This document shows positions 38,001 through 50,822 of a DNA stretch of 64,000 nt, piece by piece. The DNA is from Echinococcus granulosus (Eukaryota > Platyhelminthes > Cestoda > Cyclophyllidea > Taeniidae). Location of the stretch: NCBI RefSeq assembly GCF_000524195.1, contig NW_020170424.1:183134-247133 (forward strand), given 5' to 3'. A program made the translations under genes and the position numbers. Within the stretch, counting starts at the first letter, position 1. Each line of letters begins with the position of its first letter. The notes beneath the pieces are model-generated. The model was given only the letters and a program-made list of their open reading frames with translations. It did not search any database and was not told where the DNA came from.

Positions 38001-41000
38001 TCCACCGATATTGAATTACTTAGGATGCGAGGTCTGAACTGCTGGGAGCGAAATTTGAAGATATCCCTGAATACGTCATAATGTAGGATAGTGCAAACGT
38101 CAGTCTGCTACATAGCTCTCGCCCTGTTTTTGGGGATCGTACTCGGTGCTCTATATTTATTCTCTCCTGCTTCAGTTACCTGCCGTTCCCTCCTCCGAAT
38201 GAGTTGAACTTACTCGGAGTCCAAGAACGAAGGCGATACTATGAATGTGAACCTGCTGAGTCTACGTATATATAAACAGCCACAACAGATGCCTTCCTTC
38301 CGTAGCGCTTTGATGTAGCACTCTATCAATGAAACCGGGTTTTGTGTTCTGTTTCCTTTGCTCGTTTACTGCTGCCAAAGATGTAGCCCCTGAGATAATT
38401 CTAGAAGTGCAATAGGGTAAACCAGGCTGCAATTAGTCAGATTATTTCCCCTACGAGAGGTCTGGTCTGCAGCGTGGCCATGCTGCCAGGTTTAATTAAA
38501 GATCCCGGTCTACATGAGGTGCACACTTCCTCCTTTTGTCCAGAGAGGATCCCAGCGTGTCTCAAAAACCTGTATCACAATCTCCTGCCTGATGCTCCTC
38601 TTCGTCCTCACATCCACCCTCCTGGCAGCTGCCGATGTCGTCAATTGGCTCACCGCTCTCTACCTCTACTCCTACGTTAAGCTCTTTGTCACGTTGGTCA
38701 AGTACTTTCCGCAGGTGAGATTTGTTTTCGTTTGTTATGCATATCTCGTGAATACCCTCTGCTTCCGTTTTGGAGTAGGACACGGTAATGTTCACGTCAA
38801 CCTGGGATTTCGGTTCTCATAAAATGTGGTAAAAATCGAAAGCATAAATCTTACCTATCTCATCCTGATCATTGACGGTCGTGCAACCGTTTTGGCATAG
38901 AAGGATTTCCCATTCCATTCAATTATCCTGGGCTTCCCTGGCCCCCTTTTTTGCAAGTAATGGAATGCGGATCTTTAAGGGAATCAGGGTTTGTAGAGTA
39001 TGCTGATGTAATCTGCCAATTCTTGCTTTCCCTCGACAAAATACTTCATAAGTCGCTTCCAAACATAACCATTTTCCCTCTTCCTTTTCAATTTCCCCAA
39101 AAATTATGGTTTGTCAAATCGGTTTGTGTTTTTAATTCCAAGACATCAATCGGTAATTCGCGTTTTGGGTTTGAATGAGACGAATGCTTCTTAAATAGTG
39201 GAGGCTATGATTTTGCGGTCTGTTCACATTAGAACTCTGAATCATTTCACCCAGTTTTTTTTCTGTTTATAATGTTCTTTTAATTCGAACAATAGATCAT
39301 ACTGACGCGATTGGCCGCGCTCATATGCCAGTTTTGAAACACCTTCTTCACTTTTCAAATGGCCCTTAATCACTTGGTCCTAATAATCCCTGTTTTGTTT
39401 CAATCTACACGTCCTAGGGACTGTTAAAATTCCCACCTAGAATTCATTATTTCAAGTAACTCAGAAAGCGTCTTTATTTATTATCACTGTCTTTCTAACC
39501 GTCGTCTTTGTAAGTTAGTTCTTAGAATATCATTTAAAAGTCGGTATGAAAAAGATCATTGTGTCCTAAACAACTCTCTATTAATCCACAATTGACCAAT
39601 GACAAGCCAGTTTGAAAGGGCGTACTGTAATACGGCGCATTTTCTTCGGATCAAGTCATCAAATATCGTGCATTTTAAACTGGCTTATACCCAGCCGAAG
39701 GGATATATTGTCTTTTAAAAGTTCCTGCGTCTTCGAAATGCTAGCAAGGGCCTTTTCCCTCCGCACATGAGGGCAAAGCAGCTTTCTATAGGGCAGAAAG
39801 GCAAAGCGTTACACCCTACAACCTCCAGTTGTATTTAGCACTATGTTCTTGAAGGTTAAAACCTCGGCCATGTTTGCCCTAGCCTCTCCGTGATTTGCGT
39901 AGGTAGCTGTTTTGAGGTATCTCCAACGGGCCCGCTACCACCATGATCATCATCGTGGTGGTGATGCTGTCATTGCAAAACTGAATGTTCAAATTGTTCA
40001 TCAATCCAAACGTTTAGAAGTGAATTCTGCAGTAGTCAGGCCATGTGCTATATAATGACATGTTTGCCGACGAGTAAGAGTGGGGTCACCTACGAAAACG
40101 AAGCACCGATTTCTTTGTTGACCTAGGTTGTGGCTTTTTTACCTATTTCAAGCGGCAGGACTCGGTCACTTCAATGAAAGTTTGGATTATAGAAGAGGAT
40201 TCCTCATGACAATTACTTTTTCCAAATGATTATGCCATTGTGACATTAATGCCACGCGGATTTACAAATTGGATGGACAGATAATAGAAATACGCCGCAG
40301 TCCATGCGCTCTGTGGCAGATCTTGCCACTCCTCAACATCCAGTTGTCAGGGCTACTCCAGCGAGCACTATTAACAGCTCCCCTCAGTTTGGCATTACCA
40401 CCAGTTCTGTTTGCCTTCTTCAACGCAGTTCTTTTGCCGAAGCATAGCCATCTAATCAACAACGCGTGCCATTTGAAGTGCAAATTTCAGCGGTGGACCT
40501 AGCATTGCAGAAAGTCTTGAAATCGCTGAAATAATCACAAACATATCCTCTAGCAATCTAGTGCCTCAAAAAGCCATTCTTAGTAGTGTACTTTTACTTG
40601 AAAAAGGCAGGATAAGTGACAACCCAGCAGGTATGTGATCGCGGAAGTCCTGGCGAAACGGGGACAAACGGGCAACGGTTTATTAGCTGTCTGCTGTAGT
40701 TAGTGCATCAACCCTCCCATTCCAACCAAGCATCTTGAATGCGTGGTCAAGTGTTGGTAATACCACTTTCAAAGAAGCACTCAAATAGTTGGTCACGCGA
40801 ACGACTGGCCTTGAATCTTTGGTCCCCATTTGCTCATTGCGATAGATGCTCACGCCTCGGTCCGAATTCGGCGGGCAGCGAGGGGGCACGAGTCCCAAGC
40901 AAACACCTTGACACTATACCTTTCAACAAACAACCTTGCACAGTACAGCTGAAAAGTTGACGCTGCCTTCGAAAGCTTATTTTGACGAGGAAACGATATA

Positions 41001-42525
41001 TTCAAGTAAGGTCAAAATACTGACGAAGTTACTGCTACTAGACTAGAATGGAATTGCACCAGGACATTGAACAAAGTTAAGACACTGAATATCAAAAAGA
41101 AGCCTAGTATTCAGTATCACAGGTGAGCCCAGGTAACCATCGTGGTGGTTCAGAATTCCCAGCTGGATAGAGGTACGAGCTAGGTCCACGTCTCTTGACT
41201 CACTAGACTAAGCATTTCTAACCAACATGCATGCATCAAAACACTGTGCTCTCCAGGTCCCAATACGAAATCCATTCGATCGTCCTGGTGAAAAACAATG
41301 TTGGGATGTGGAACTGAAAATAGGAATAAATACTACCACCCTAAGATACTCGTGCGTGACTCAACCGCAGCAGCAGCAAAATTTGACATGTTCACTTCTC
41401 CATCGACATTCGAACAAGCTGGCAAGACGTCGTCTTCCTGTGACTATCCGCCAAATTTCACTAGATGGTAGCTGAAAGACGATTCGGGAATGTCTGTTCC
41501 AGCCTGTAAAACTCAGGCTCAGTTCAATTCACAGTTCCTAGGCTCCACTTGAAGCTCTTTTTACCTTGCTGTAAGGAATATTCATTTCCTTTATTCTTGA
41601 TCGCCTTCGTATGGCTAGAGTTGCCTTGAACAAGATTGTTTATATGTCTCACAAATTTCATAGTATTGAGTTATTCCAATTCGGCACTGCTATTGGAACC
41701 AACATAGCCCCAAAATACCACCGTTTACCGGGATCACCGTTTTTTCAGCCGTCACTACTCGTTATTTGATTTTTTACGCCACTGAGGTTCTAAGACACAA
41801 ATCAAACACTATATCCCACGTGGATGGTCTGCTGTTCCAACATGGCACCAATTCTCGTACTGCCAAACTGTTCAGTTCGACTGCTGCTACGCAGAAACTT
41901 AAAACTGAAATATTTATCCTCAAAATATTCTGTTTGTGACACTATTTGATGTAATTAGCACTATCATAAGCTGAGAAGGAATACCCACCATATTTTTTAC
42001 GTGAAGTGGAAAATCGGGGCATTGCATGTACGTGATGCTGATTAGCGAACTTGGAATAGGAGTATCCTGAACTCCTCTCGTCTTTATTCCCATAACTACT
42101 CAGTTTACAATTCTCGATTTGTTGAAATCGTCAAATTTTTGAAGCCCGACCCAGGTGAGAAAATATGGCTATCACACCTATGTGATGTTGGCACCAAAAG
42201 TGCTAGGCTCTACAATCATGCCAATTTCACGACGATCATGTATCAACTGCATTTTTTCTTTCTTTTTTTCGTTCCATTCACCTGCAGCTGATTCTCAATT
42301 GCCGTCGTCGAAGCTGTGTCGGGTGGAGCCTAGGCAACTTCATCCTCGACTTTATTGGTGGCGTCTTGAGCATCGTCCAGATGTTTATCACTGCCTACAA
42401 TTGTGGTGAGTTAGGTTGCTTCCACCTCGGCTGATGAATTGTGCGTCGTGATTGCTCTATTTGGTTGATTAGTATCGCCCTCCAGTTGTCAGATTGGTTG
42501 TCTATTTGTGGAAAGGTGACTGATC
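35031..42525 (+). CDS. CTNS: Cystinosin, lysosomal cystine/proton symporter (last exon not found)
   Basis: Exports cystine from lysosomes with protons. Exons: 35031-35197, 35346-35555, 35627-35767, 37308-37407, 37542-37661, 38544-38714, 42288-42405 and 42493-42525. All phases join (353 codons). A TGA lies directly before the ATG, so the start is firm. Residues 1-25 look like a signal peptide (ALIGIFLLL). The luminal part has N-glycosylation sequons (NRS, NAT, NKS, NIT). The first PQ loop is SFYPQVILN (P163-Q164) and the second LVKYFPQ (to Q303). Residues known to matter in human cystinosin are kept at a constant offset of 19: D224 in NDLFFSLH (human D205), K299 (human K280) and D324 in GNFILDF (human D305). 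Exon 8 ([11 protein letters not shown]) matches the human WTLIFGDPTK stretch. About 30 residues with the last helix and the lysosomal tail signal remain unassigned. The start faces CEP97. Confidence 0.93.
39590..41222 (-). repeat. Interspersed repeat family R6, copy A, in CTNS intron 6
   Basis: The reverse complement aligns along about 1.6 kb with 51430-52960. Landmarks on that strand are TAGAAATGCTTAGTCTAGTG (end near 41222), AACTTCGTCAG, TTTCGAAGGCAGCGTCAACTTTTC against TTTCGAAGGTAGCGTCAACTTTC, and TTGTCATTGGTCA (end near 39590). It accounts for almost half of the 3.57-kb intron. An open frame of 71 codons at 40683-40898 is broken in the other copy, so no product is assigned. Confidence 0.75.
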
Positions 42526-45500
42526 GTAAGGGTGATTACTTGGACCAATGAATTGGTTTCCTAGGTTTTCCATTTGGACGCTACCCAGTCGTTTACCCTT
42601 GTCTCTATCCATTTCTGAGGACTGAGATGTGCTTAGAATTTTTTTGTGGTTTTTTTCTTCTGGTTTTTGGTCGTTTAAAATAGAGCTCAGTTTCCATTAA
42701 TATCCAGACTAATAGTTTAGACGCAAGCCTTCTTTAAAACCTTAGTGAAAGTGGTCGTATCATGCCTTGGGAGCAAACGATGCTGCCACTTTTCACTGCA
42801 CTACCCACGCTGAAGTGCCCGAGCGAAGCCTGGTGACGTCAAAGCAGCGGAGCTGAATTACCAAGGTCTGAGATTGACGGTTTATCAGTTCGGGCAAGTT
42901 TAGATCAAACCAGAACCTTTTTATGCCACAGTTACTGTGGCGACGATATTATCAAGCAGCCCAACAAAGTGTGGTGATAAACAAAGCCCTTCATAAAAAA
43001 CCCATCCATATCTACTCGCACAGATTTCACACACACTGCGGTGCGGTGTTGGGGGGTTCAGCAGCTGATATCATTGTTTCACTGACAGATAGGGGCACAT
43101 CGGGGACTATTTCGGTCGTGATGGTTTTGTCACCACCCCACAGCCTAAGCGGTCACCTCTGCGAAGGCTCAGCCATCACTTGGAACGCCCAATCCTGAAT
43201 GTGTGAAGTACGCACAACGTGTGTTGAAAATGCAAAAGATGTGTCTTTGTGTGGGGAAAAGTAGACACAATTAATCGGGAACAGTTGAAATTTAAAAAAA
43301 AATCCACGCTTGCTCGATACCGAGATAACTTTACACTGCTGACCATCACAGATTTGTTGGGTGTTGCAGTAAATTTAAGGAGTGTGATGAAACATGAACT
43401 CTCAAACGAGGAGTGCAGGTTGCATCATAACGCGTGATGAATAATGGATTCCTAGAGGAATATCGCGGAGATTGAAATGTCAGCACGGTTGACGAATTGA
43501 AGTTGGTTGCCCAGTTACGATTTGGTCTTAGTAACAGATATTTAAATATCGAATCTCTCCAGGTATATGCCCAAAAGTCCTGATTTGGCCCAAACGTTCT
43601 TCATAGGTGGTTTAACCGGAATTTCCTCTCAACAACTAGTTTGCGTGCATAAATTGATCGAGAGCTGGTCTCCATCTCCATTTCTCTTCCCTTTTTTTTT
43701 CTTTTCATCTAACTTTGCGCCTTGCCGCCGCCTTGGTGTGGTGGGCGGAAGAGCGGTAAATAAATACTATCACTTCACGTAAATTTATATGTAAGTAAAT
43801 CCATGAGGTTCGCAATCAACTGCTCTTAAAACGGTTCAGTAAAATGCAGGACCCGATTGTTCTCGAGTTTTTTCCGATACAATGAATCCTCTCTGTTAGA
43901 ATGAATATTCCATGTGGTTGTTTTTTTTGAGGGACAATTTCCCATTATCCTCCGGATTTAGCTCTTCAAATATAGCAGAGAGGTTTGGAAAGCTCATGAT
44001 TTCGCATTTTGATATAGTGCTCCTATCACCCCTGAAAATTTGCTCCGTCGCTTACAAAGCAGTTAGTAGTATGGGTGAGGCATGAGAAGACCCTTTTGTC
44101 CCCAATGTGAAGCCTGATCCAAGGGAAAGGAGAGCTTAGTGGGTTTACTCAGTGACGTGCCATTCTGTTTCATCAATGAAAACGTCTTATTTAAGCAGCA
44201 TAAATGCAATCCTTTCTGTCACCTTCGTATATCTATCCATATTTGTGACCCGCAACCACAAAAATGCGCGAAAAATAGTCCGAGTCATGGAAAGGTTAAA
44301 AATGATGCTAAATTTACCCATGGGTGTAACTCCTGGGAATGGGTCGCCCCCATTACTAGCCTAGAAGGATAATAGCAACAGTATCCACGTCTATTAATTA
44401 TGCGGGTCTACACGCTCCTACTAGATTTTTGGAGAACAGCCGACCACCGCATCTTACAGGGCTTTACCATTCTTATATAACTCCAAGTTTTGCGTTTTCT
44501 AATCATTTCACCCCCTCCCCTTACTCAAAAGCTGAGCTAAACAAACGTGGTATTTCTCCCTTCCAAGGGTAGTCCACGTCCATCTTGCTGTTTCAAGTCG
44601 CTTTAACGCAATTCGGTGCAACTAGTTATCATGAACCGATAAGAGATACGTGGCATCCACTTGTCACTCCAGACCCGGGTATGAAAGGTGTAACGGCACA
44701 TATATGTATATATAACGCTGATAGCGAAAATTTTGACTTTTTCACACACAAAAGACTGCCTCAGTTTCCCGGACTTTGATTAACTGACATCCGGCTGGTG
44801 AAGTTGCCAGTGTGCTTTCGTTCTTAGGAAGAGGTCTATACTCGTTTTTGTTTCTGAAGATCTAAAACGTTTTTTTACGGAGTTTGTACTTCATCTTCTC
44901 CGCCAACCTTAAAGGGATCATAATTCTTCCCATTATGAATCAGTTGACGGTACTCCTTTTCAAGGATTTGGATTAAATATCTCAAGGGGATATAGTTTGG
45001 CTTGGCTTTGATAAGCAGTCTGAATTAATCATCCATGCACCAAGGAGGTGGAAGTGTTATTTGGTCGAAAAACGACGCATGTTGACTAGATTTTGAGAGG
45101 TTTCATGATTTACATGAAAATCATGGCAGACGCTGATCTCCACCGGGAAGTCTGCCTTTTTTTCTCATCAAACAGTCCCACAAAGTGCGATTCACTAATC
45201 TCTCGTAGCAGCGAAGTCACTTCTCGAGTGGTCAGGTCGCCATGACACTTAGAGGTCGAATCGTCTCGGCTTTCTGAGGGGAGGGGGAGGGGGGCTGGCA
45301 CATCCTCATGCACACCCTCAATGCAAAAATGTCATTCTTTTACAACTACATCTTATGGAGTTGAATAGCCATCTCTTCACTCCATTTGGCAGCATATACA
45401 TTGATGCAAAAACAGGGAAGGTTTATCCGGAGGCTATTCAAGCGTTATGACAATTCCTTGTTTTCTTCATTATTTTCTTTTTTTACACCCAAGATTGCAG

Positions 45501-45859
45501 ACCTTGTTCATACATTTTTCATTATCTTGAGCTGTTGCTCTGCCATGACAACACGTCCAAGCTCTTGAACTTGATGTGATGAAGTAATTTTAAAACACAC
45601 TTCAGACGCCAAAATAATGGGCATCATTACTGACCCTTGTCTTACCTATTTGACTGCACAGTCATCTGGTGTTGTCAGACAATCCGATTCATGACTTGTG
45701 AGAAGAGATCCTTTTTGCCCTAAAGACACTCGAGTCGCCTCAAGCTCATTAAAAACCGCTTGCGTGTGTGTGTTTATAATAAATCATAGTTAGATTACGG
45801 GGTTTTTAAATCACCATTTTGAATTCTTATAGCCCTACGATTAATCATACTTTGCCTCG
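42526..45859. other. Sequence downstream of the last mapped CTNS exon, presumed intron; no supported exon
   Basis: The final CTNS exon was searched for here and further on by looking for an F-G-x-G start and an F-F-x-Q-H helix, without a convincing hit. Short frames (42923-43198, 43249-43437, 44139-44372) have no family signature. Confidence 0.5.
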
Positions 45860-46110
45860 TCTCTTGTGAGCCTCTTTTCCTCTACCACTTCCACTTAAGC
45901 CCTCTTCAACCAACCTCGCGCTGTTTTTCGTAGTCGGGTCTTTCTCCCTTGCCCACATCGAAGTACTTTTAAGGCAACACCATCCTTCTATCCCGAGATA
46001 ATTACCATTTCCGTGAGGCCACATTCATTGTGGCCAACATCCGCACTTGTCCTCTGTCCAATCCCAAGGGATTATAACTCGATAAAGCCTAAATTCGGAG
46101 TTTTGACAAC
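45860..46110 (+). repeat. Direct repeat R7, left copy
   Basis: Aligns with 46650-46905. Shared blocks are CCTCTTTTCCTCT(A/G)CCAC near the left, GTGGCCAA in the middle and CCCAAGG/CTCAAGG at the right. The two copies flank the fibronectin type III fragment about 790 bp apart, start to start. Confidence 0.6.
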
Positions 46111-46207
46111 TTCTTTGTCTCATCTCGGCATCTTCATCTCTACCGAGAGGTCTATTGAAAGACTAGAGGCTGATGGTAATACTCTTTTTGTCTTATATTC
46201 ATTTCAG

Positions 46208-46540
46208 TAGCCGCGTCGAGAAGTTCGTGTGCAATATCTGAGCTCTGTCATATCCACACCACACACACCATCGAGAGGGCCGATTGAAATTTGAGAACTT
46301 AACTCCGCCAAGGGTATTCATGATAGAAGAAGCGTGGAAGTCTCTTGGAATGTTCCTGCTCTCAGAGAAGGCGCAGTGGTTGGGTACGTGGTTGACATGA
46401 AGGGCGGAGGGAAGAAGGACTTTGGCTGCCCTAACAAAATGCAAGGACCTAATTATTGTACCGCTGTCATCGGAGATCTTCAGCCTGGTGTGAAGTATGC
46501 TCTTGAACTGTGTTCTGTCAGTTCTACTGGCATGAGCTAA
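46208..46540 (+). pseudogene. Fibronectin type III domain fragment with in-frame stop
   Basis: The frame after a TTTCAG acceptor-like site reads REVRVQYLSSVISTPHTPSR, reaches a TGA at 46292, then continues RRSVEVSWNVPALREGAVVG and YVVDMKGGG, and near its end DLQPGVKYALELCSVSSTG before a stop at 46538. SVEVSW..P...G.V.GY, then L.PG..Y.L.L, is the FnIII signature for strands B-C and E-F. The domain is about the normal length of 90-100 residues. The internal stop and the lack of neighbouring coding exons suggest a decayed gene copy. Alternatively the real exon starts after the TGA, for example at an AG near 46311. FnIII domains occur in several secreted and surface proteins of tapeworms and other animals, so the parent gene is not named. 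Confidence 0.6.
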
Positions 46541-46649
46541 CCCCTCTACCCCGCTTTAGCTGCGGTTAAAAGTCCGTTTGGTAGGTTTTTGTTCTCAAGT
46601 GCTTCACTTCGAAGCTCTGCGACCCATCATACTGTGCTTCACCTCTTAT

Positions 46650-46905
46650 AAACCTCTTTTCCTCTGCCACTACTGTTTATAAGCCTTCTCAATCATCTTC
46701 GTGTGCCTTTTTGAATTCGGGTCTTGGGGTCTTCTCTCTTCGCTCACCTCAAGGTACTCTTCATTGCTTTATTTAATGTACAATCCCAAGGTAATCACCA
46801 CTACGTGAGGTTACATCCATTGTGGCCAAAACACTTGCATTTGCTAATGTTTTTAACTTTCTGTCCAACCTCAAGGGTCGATCAATGGACAAAGTCTAAA
46901 CTCGG
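46650..46905 (+). repeat. Direct repeat R7, right copy
   Basis: Partner of 45860-46110, with the same order of blocks and moderate divergence. Confidence 0.6.
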
Positions 46906-49900
46906 GCTTTCGATGGCAATCGTGTAGCAAGTAACCATATCACACGTTGTTAATTCGCTCGTGAGGCTCTCAACACGCGTAGAATGGGGCGGAATTGCCC
47001 CATGACTTGTGGTATTTCCCCAACCTTTGCCTTCATTTTTTGCTTTCTGTTAATCTTCATTTTCTGTTCGCTACATTTAGCATTTTCACCACTGTTGATG
47101 CATTCCAGCACAAATGGCATTCCTCCTTTCTGTTAACAGGGATTACACAAGTCTGTCCACCCTGAAGCAATCTAGGGAGGCGACTGTGGCTCTTATTATT
47201 TGCATCTGTAGTTAATCAACATATGTACTTTTAAAATTACAAACGCAGTTTTGTTCGTAGAACAATTGTCCGGTCCTGTCTGTCATCGGCAGGAGAATGT
47301 GAAGTCCCGACATTAAGAATTTTAAAGAAATAAGTGAACATGTTTGGCAGGTTGGTGGGATCCAGTATCGTGACTGCGATATGGGTTACTAGATAAGTCC
47401 ACAAGACCGGATTCTTGAGATCCTTTGGATGTGTGAAATACAGGCTCTACATTGCCTTATAGTCTTTACCGAGTCCACGGTTGAGCACATGACCCCACCA
47501 CCGGTTTAGCCAGCCGGCAAAGATTTCTCCTTTCTCTTGTTGGTAGTAGATGTGGTTGATAAGGTCCCCTAGAGGAGTCCAGAGTGCCGAACGGGGAGCC
47601 GTTAGCCTTTCAGTTGTATTGCCCATTTCATTGCAGACCGTATTTCAACTTTTCTACCTGAAAAAAGAACACCTCTTTTTCTTGAACAAATCTACCTTAT
47701 TCTAGGAATTTACACCTGCCAAGTACGCAATGCTGCCTTTCATTGCTGTTGTTTGACGCATTGTGCTTTGTGCAGTGGCCCAATTCCGATAAGAAGTCCT
47801 TTTTCTGCGTTTCAGCAAAAAAATAGCTTTGCTCTTTTTCTTGTGTCGATGACTCGTTTTGAGGAATTTAACTGAGAGGTATCCTGTCGTTCTTATTTTT
47901 CTTTATTCGATGGAAACTCGATGCTGCTCCTGTTTCGACAGCCTGCATTCCAAGTCCCAATGGCCGAACTCGGGAATTGTAAGGCTAGCTTTATTAGGAG
48001 TAGACGTTAAAGGACATGTCAGACTGGAAGCAGATTAGGTATCAATGTATCGAAGGTTTGAAGAGTAAGTGGAGGGCGTCATTACTACCAGGGCGAAAGC
48101 CTAATTCACAGGAGACTGACATCCTTTCTCCACCGGTGTCACAGTACATTTAACGCTCCTGTTCACTTGTCTTTGACTGGAGTCGCAACGATGTAAAGTC
48201 GGTTCCTTGTTGGTTCATAATAATTAATTTCAAATAATCGTACCTCATATCATTTACAGCTTGACTGAGTTTGGAATCAATGGAATGGTCTCTCTGATGG
48301 TGTAGGTGATAGTGTCACGTTGGACCCACAGCGCACCTGATCCACGATGGTCATTTCTCTTTTGACACTATTCCCAGGAGCCAGAATGGTTGCTCTTTAT
48401 TGTGTCAGTTTAAATATTTTGCTTGTATTTTTTTCTCTTTACCTCGGAGTTTCGCCTGTTAAAAGTGACTACTGCGCATTATTACGCCTTGAGGATTCGA
48501 ATGTCACTTCACGTGGTTGTGAAAGATAAGAACCTTCCTTCTACGGCAAGTAACTGTCATATTACTTTTTTCTTTGGCGTTTGGAATTCGTCCTCTCAAT
48601 GATGTAGAAATAGTTTTCCCTCTTATCGTTCAGCTGTATCTGAAATCCCCAAATCAAAACAGGCTATTTGGACGATGTTGAGGAAAAAATTCGCATAATG
48701 TAGAGCTTACCTTTTTGTGAAGGTGGAAATGGATAAGATCTGGTGTTCGCACTAGCATAATATCGTAGTGAGAAACGAACGCGGAATAGCTTAAGCCGCT
48801 GTCACTGTCATCAGGTGACATTTGATCAGTTCTTTCAAAAATACAATCACGAAGTGATCCAGTATGACCTTTTCCAATTAAAAGTGGCACAATAAGAACT
48901 TTGGGATCATATTACTTCCTCTCAGCATCGATGAAGTCGTATTCTTCGTTCTGCGAGTGACATCATCCTTTTGAAGGGTTCATGGAAGGTGCAACTTGTC
49001 TTCCGGTCGCATGTTCCTCCAGTCATCTCTAAATGACAAAGGTCGTTTTCCACAGCCGGACTTTCGCTTCAGTAAGTACCGCTTTGTGTCTGTTTCTTCC
49101 ATCTGAGATACTTTGCCACCTCATCTCTGAATTAAATAAGCGCCTTTTGCATGTGATACCATTTCCTCCTTCCTAGTTGCTGGCCAATTTCATCGTGCCT
49201 CCTAAATATCATTATTCACGTATTTCTCTTGACAAGACTGAAAAGCAATGGTGACTTTCTGTAGACCATTGGATAAACTTGAATCTATGCGTTTTTGATG
49301 TTCCATTGATGAAGCAGAATTGGTGTGGGAGTTATTTTTCCCCCCTAGGGCGCCATTTTTTCCGTATTTTAGAGCTTGGGGTACATGGTACCACACTTTT
49401 CCCCCCTTTCACTCTTTATGATATAAAACGATGAATTTTTTGCATGAATTGGAGAAAATTACAACCTCATCAGGTGAAAAGCACTTTTCGTCTGAAATGA
49501 TGCCAGTTTCGTGGCACTGGAATCCCTCTCCTGAGATTCACCCATCACGTTGCAGTTTGAGATGAGGCGGCACAATAAAGCCTTTTGCAAATGCATTACA
49601 ATTTGAAAAGTGCATTTAAGGTTCACCTTCTTCTTGTGATTGGTCTGGCATTTTGTCTTAGTGCTGACTACTATCCCATCAATGGATATCCGTCTATGTT
49701 TGAAAGCCACCCTAGGATACGATCTTTGTGAGGTGCTGGCCCACACCTCGAGCTGAAATCTTGTGTACTCTTTCTAGCTCATTCTGATTATTCACGGTGA
49801 TTCTATCCCTTTAAATAAAACGAGTGATGAAAGAAAATCTCAACTGTCAAATCAGTCAGATGGGGATCTGTACACTTTGGATCGGTCCCATTTACTGTGA

Positions 49901-49929
49901 ATGAGCCCTCTTAATTTTAAGGAGGTCAC
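46906..49929. other. No supported gene
   Basis: A good acceptor near 48260 is followed by about 13 open codons (TEFGINGMVSLMV) before a stop. Its phase does not fit the CTNS exon before it. Other frames (48347-48529, 48654-48890, 49459-49746) have no recognisable domain. Confidence 0.4.
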
Positions 49930-50468
49930 ATGAAGCCCTCAATCTTATGGGGAAACTTGATCCCCTTTCTGCTTATATGTCTACTTGACCTATCACTGAG
50001 TGATGCCTTTCCAGTTGGTTGGTTGGAGGTATAATGCCTTTTGTACAGTAGTTAACTAAATTCATGGTTTGTTTTAAAGGCACAGTTTTTTTTCCGATCC
50101 ACTTTCACCGATGCGAAGTGTACGCCAACCAACTCTGTATTAGGTCAAAAAAAGGTAAAAAACTGTGTGTGATCCAAGATTAATTCGTATGAAATTTTTG
50201 ATATTTATGGACGATTCGTTTTAGGCCTTAGCGTTGCGCATCTATGTGTACTTTGGGACGGATCTATCGTCTTTTAGCCTGTCACTGGAACACGATGGTA
50301 TCTGTCAAGCAACCTTTGTTTGGACATTTTTGGATTTTATCCGTTTTTGCTGTTCAGGTGAGCATGATAATTGACATCCACTGTGTTGGGTCCTTCCCGT
50401 CAGTTGGGCATTACACCACTCGTGAAACTTATAACTTCTGGGCTTCTGGTTATGATGTACCGTCATAA
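49930..50468 (+). CDS. Candidate small secreted protein gene, four exons, family unknown
   Basis: Predicted exons are 49930-50028, 50080-50154, 50225-50357 and 50404-50468, with introns of 51, 70 and 46 bp that all begin GT and end AG and join in phase. The ATG is preceded by an in-frame TAA four codons upstream. The first 26 residues form a clear signal peptide (NLIPFLLICLLDLSLSDA). The mature part of about 100 residues has four cysteines (AKC, GIC, FCC), the strand-like IYVYFGTDLSSFSLSLEHDG and the tail HYTTRETYNFWASGYDVPS. The protein would be 123 residues. No family was recognised. The middle vaguely recalls laminin-G-type strands, which is not enough to assign. If the last GT (50449 or 50457) is a donor, the gene continues. 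It lies downstream of the mapped CTNS exons on the same strand and may be nested in its last intron. Confidence 0.45.
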
Positions 50469-50822
50469 AATTAACATATGAACACCTAGGTCTTGTGTGG
50501 AAGCTGTTAGCACTGCCTCCTACTGGAATCTAAGAGGAAAATATCCTAGCATTAGCTTTCCTCTAGGCTAGGCCATTATTCCTAGATTAGGATAAATATG
50601 CATCTGTTTTAAAGTGTTCATCCATGCTATTCTCTTGTGGGACGATTTGGTGCAATCACGATTATCCAAAGCCGATAGAGAACACGTCGCATATTCGTGA
50701 TGCTGAGCTTTGGAAAAGAAGATCGGGATGTCGCATACATGTGACTTCCGTAGAGAAAGTGTTAAGTCAAGTATTATTTCATCCGGCGTGACTTTTTTGA
50801 TTAATTTGAATAATTTGGTGTG

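Noticed and set aside
44139..44372. Open frame with VLFKQHKC, faintly like the VFFIQHFC helix of cystinosin, after an AG at 44139 in the right phase
   Set aside because: The segment before it contains Asn-Glu-Asn instead of a membrane helix and the spacing is four residues too long; likely coincidence.
48253..48310. Good acceptor followed by TEFGINGMVSLMV, resembling the start of the last cystinosin helix
   Set aside because: It stops after about 14 codons and its entry phase (2) does not match any donor option of the preceding CTNS exon.
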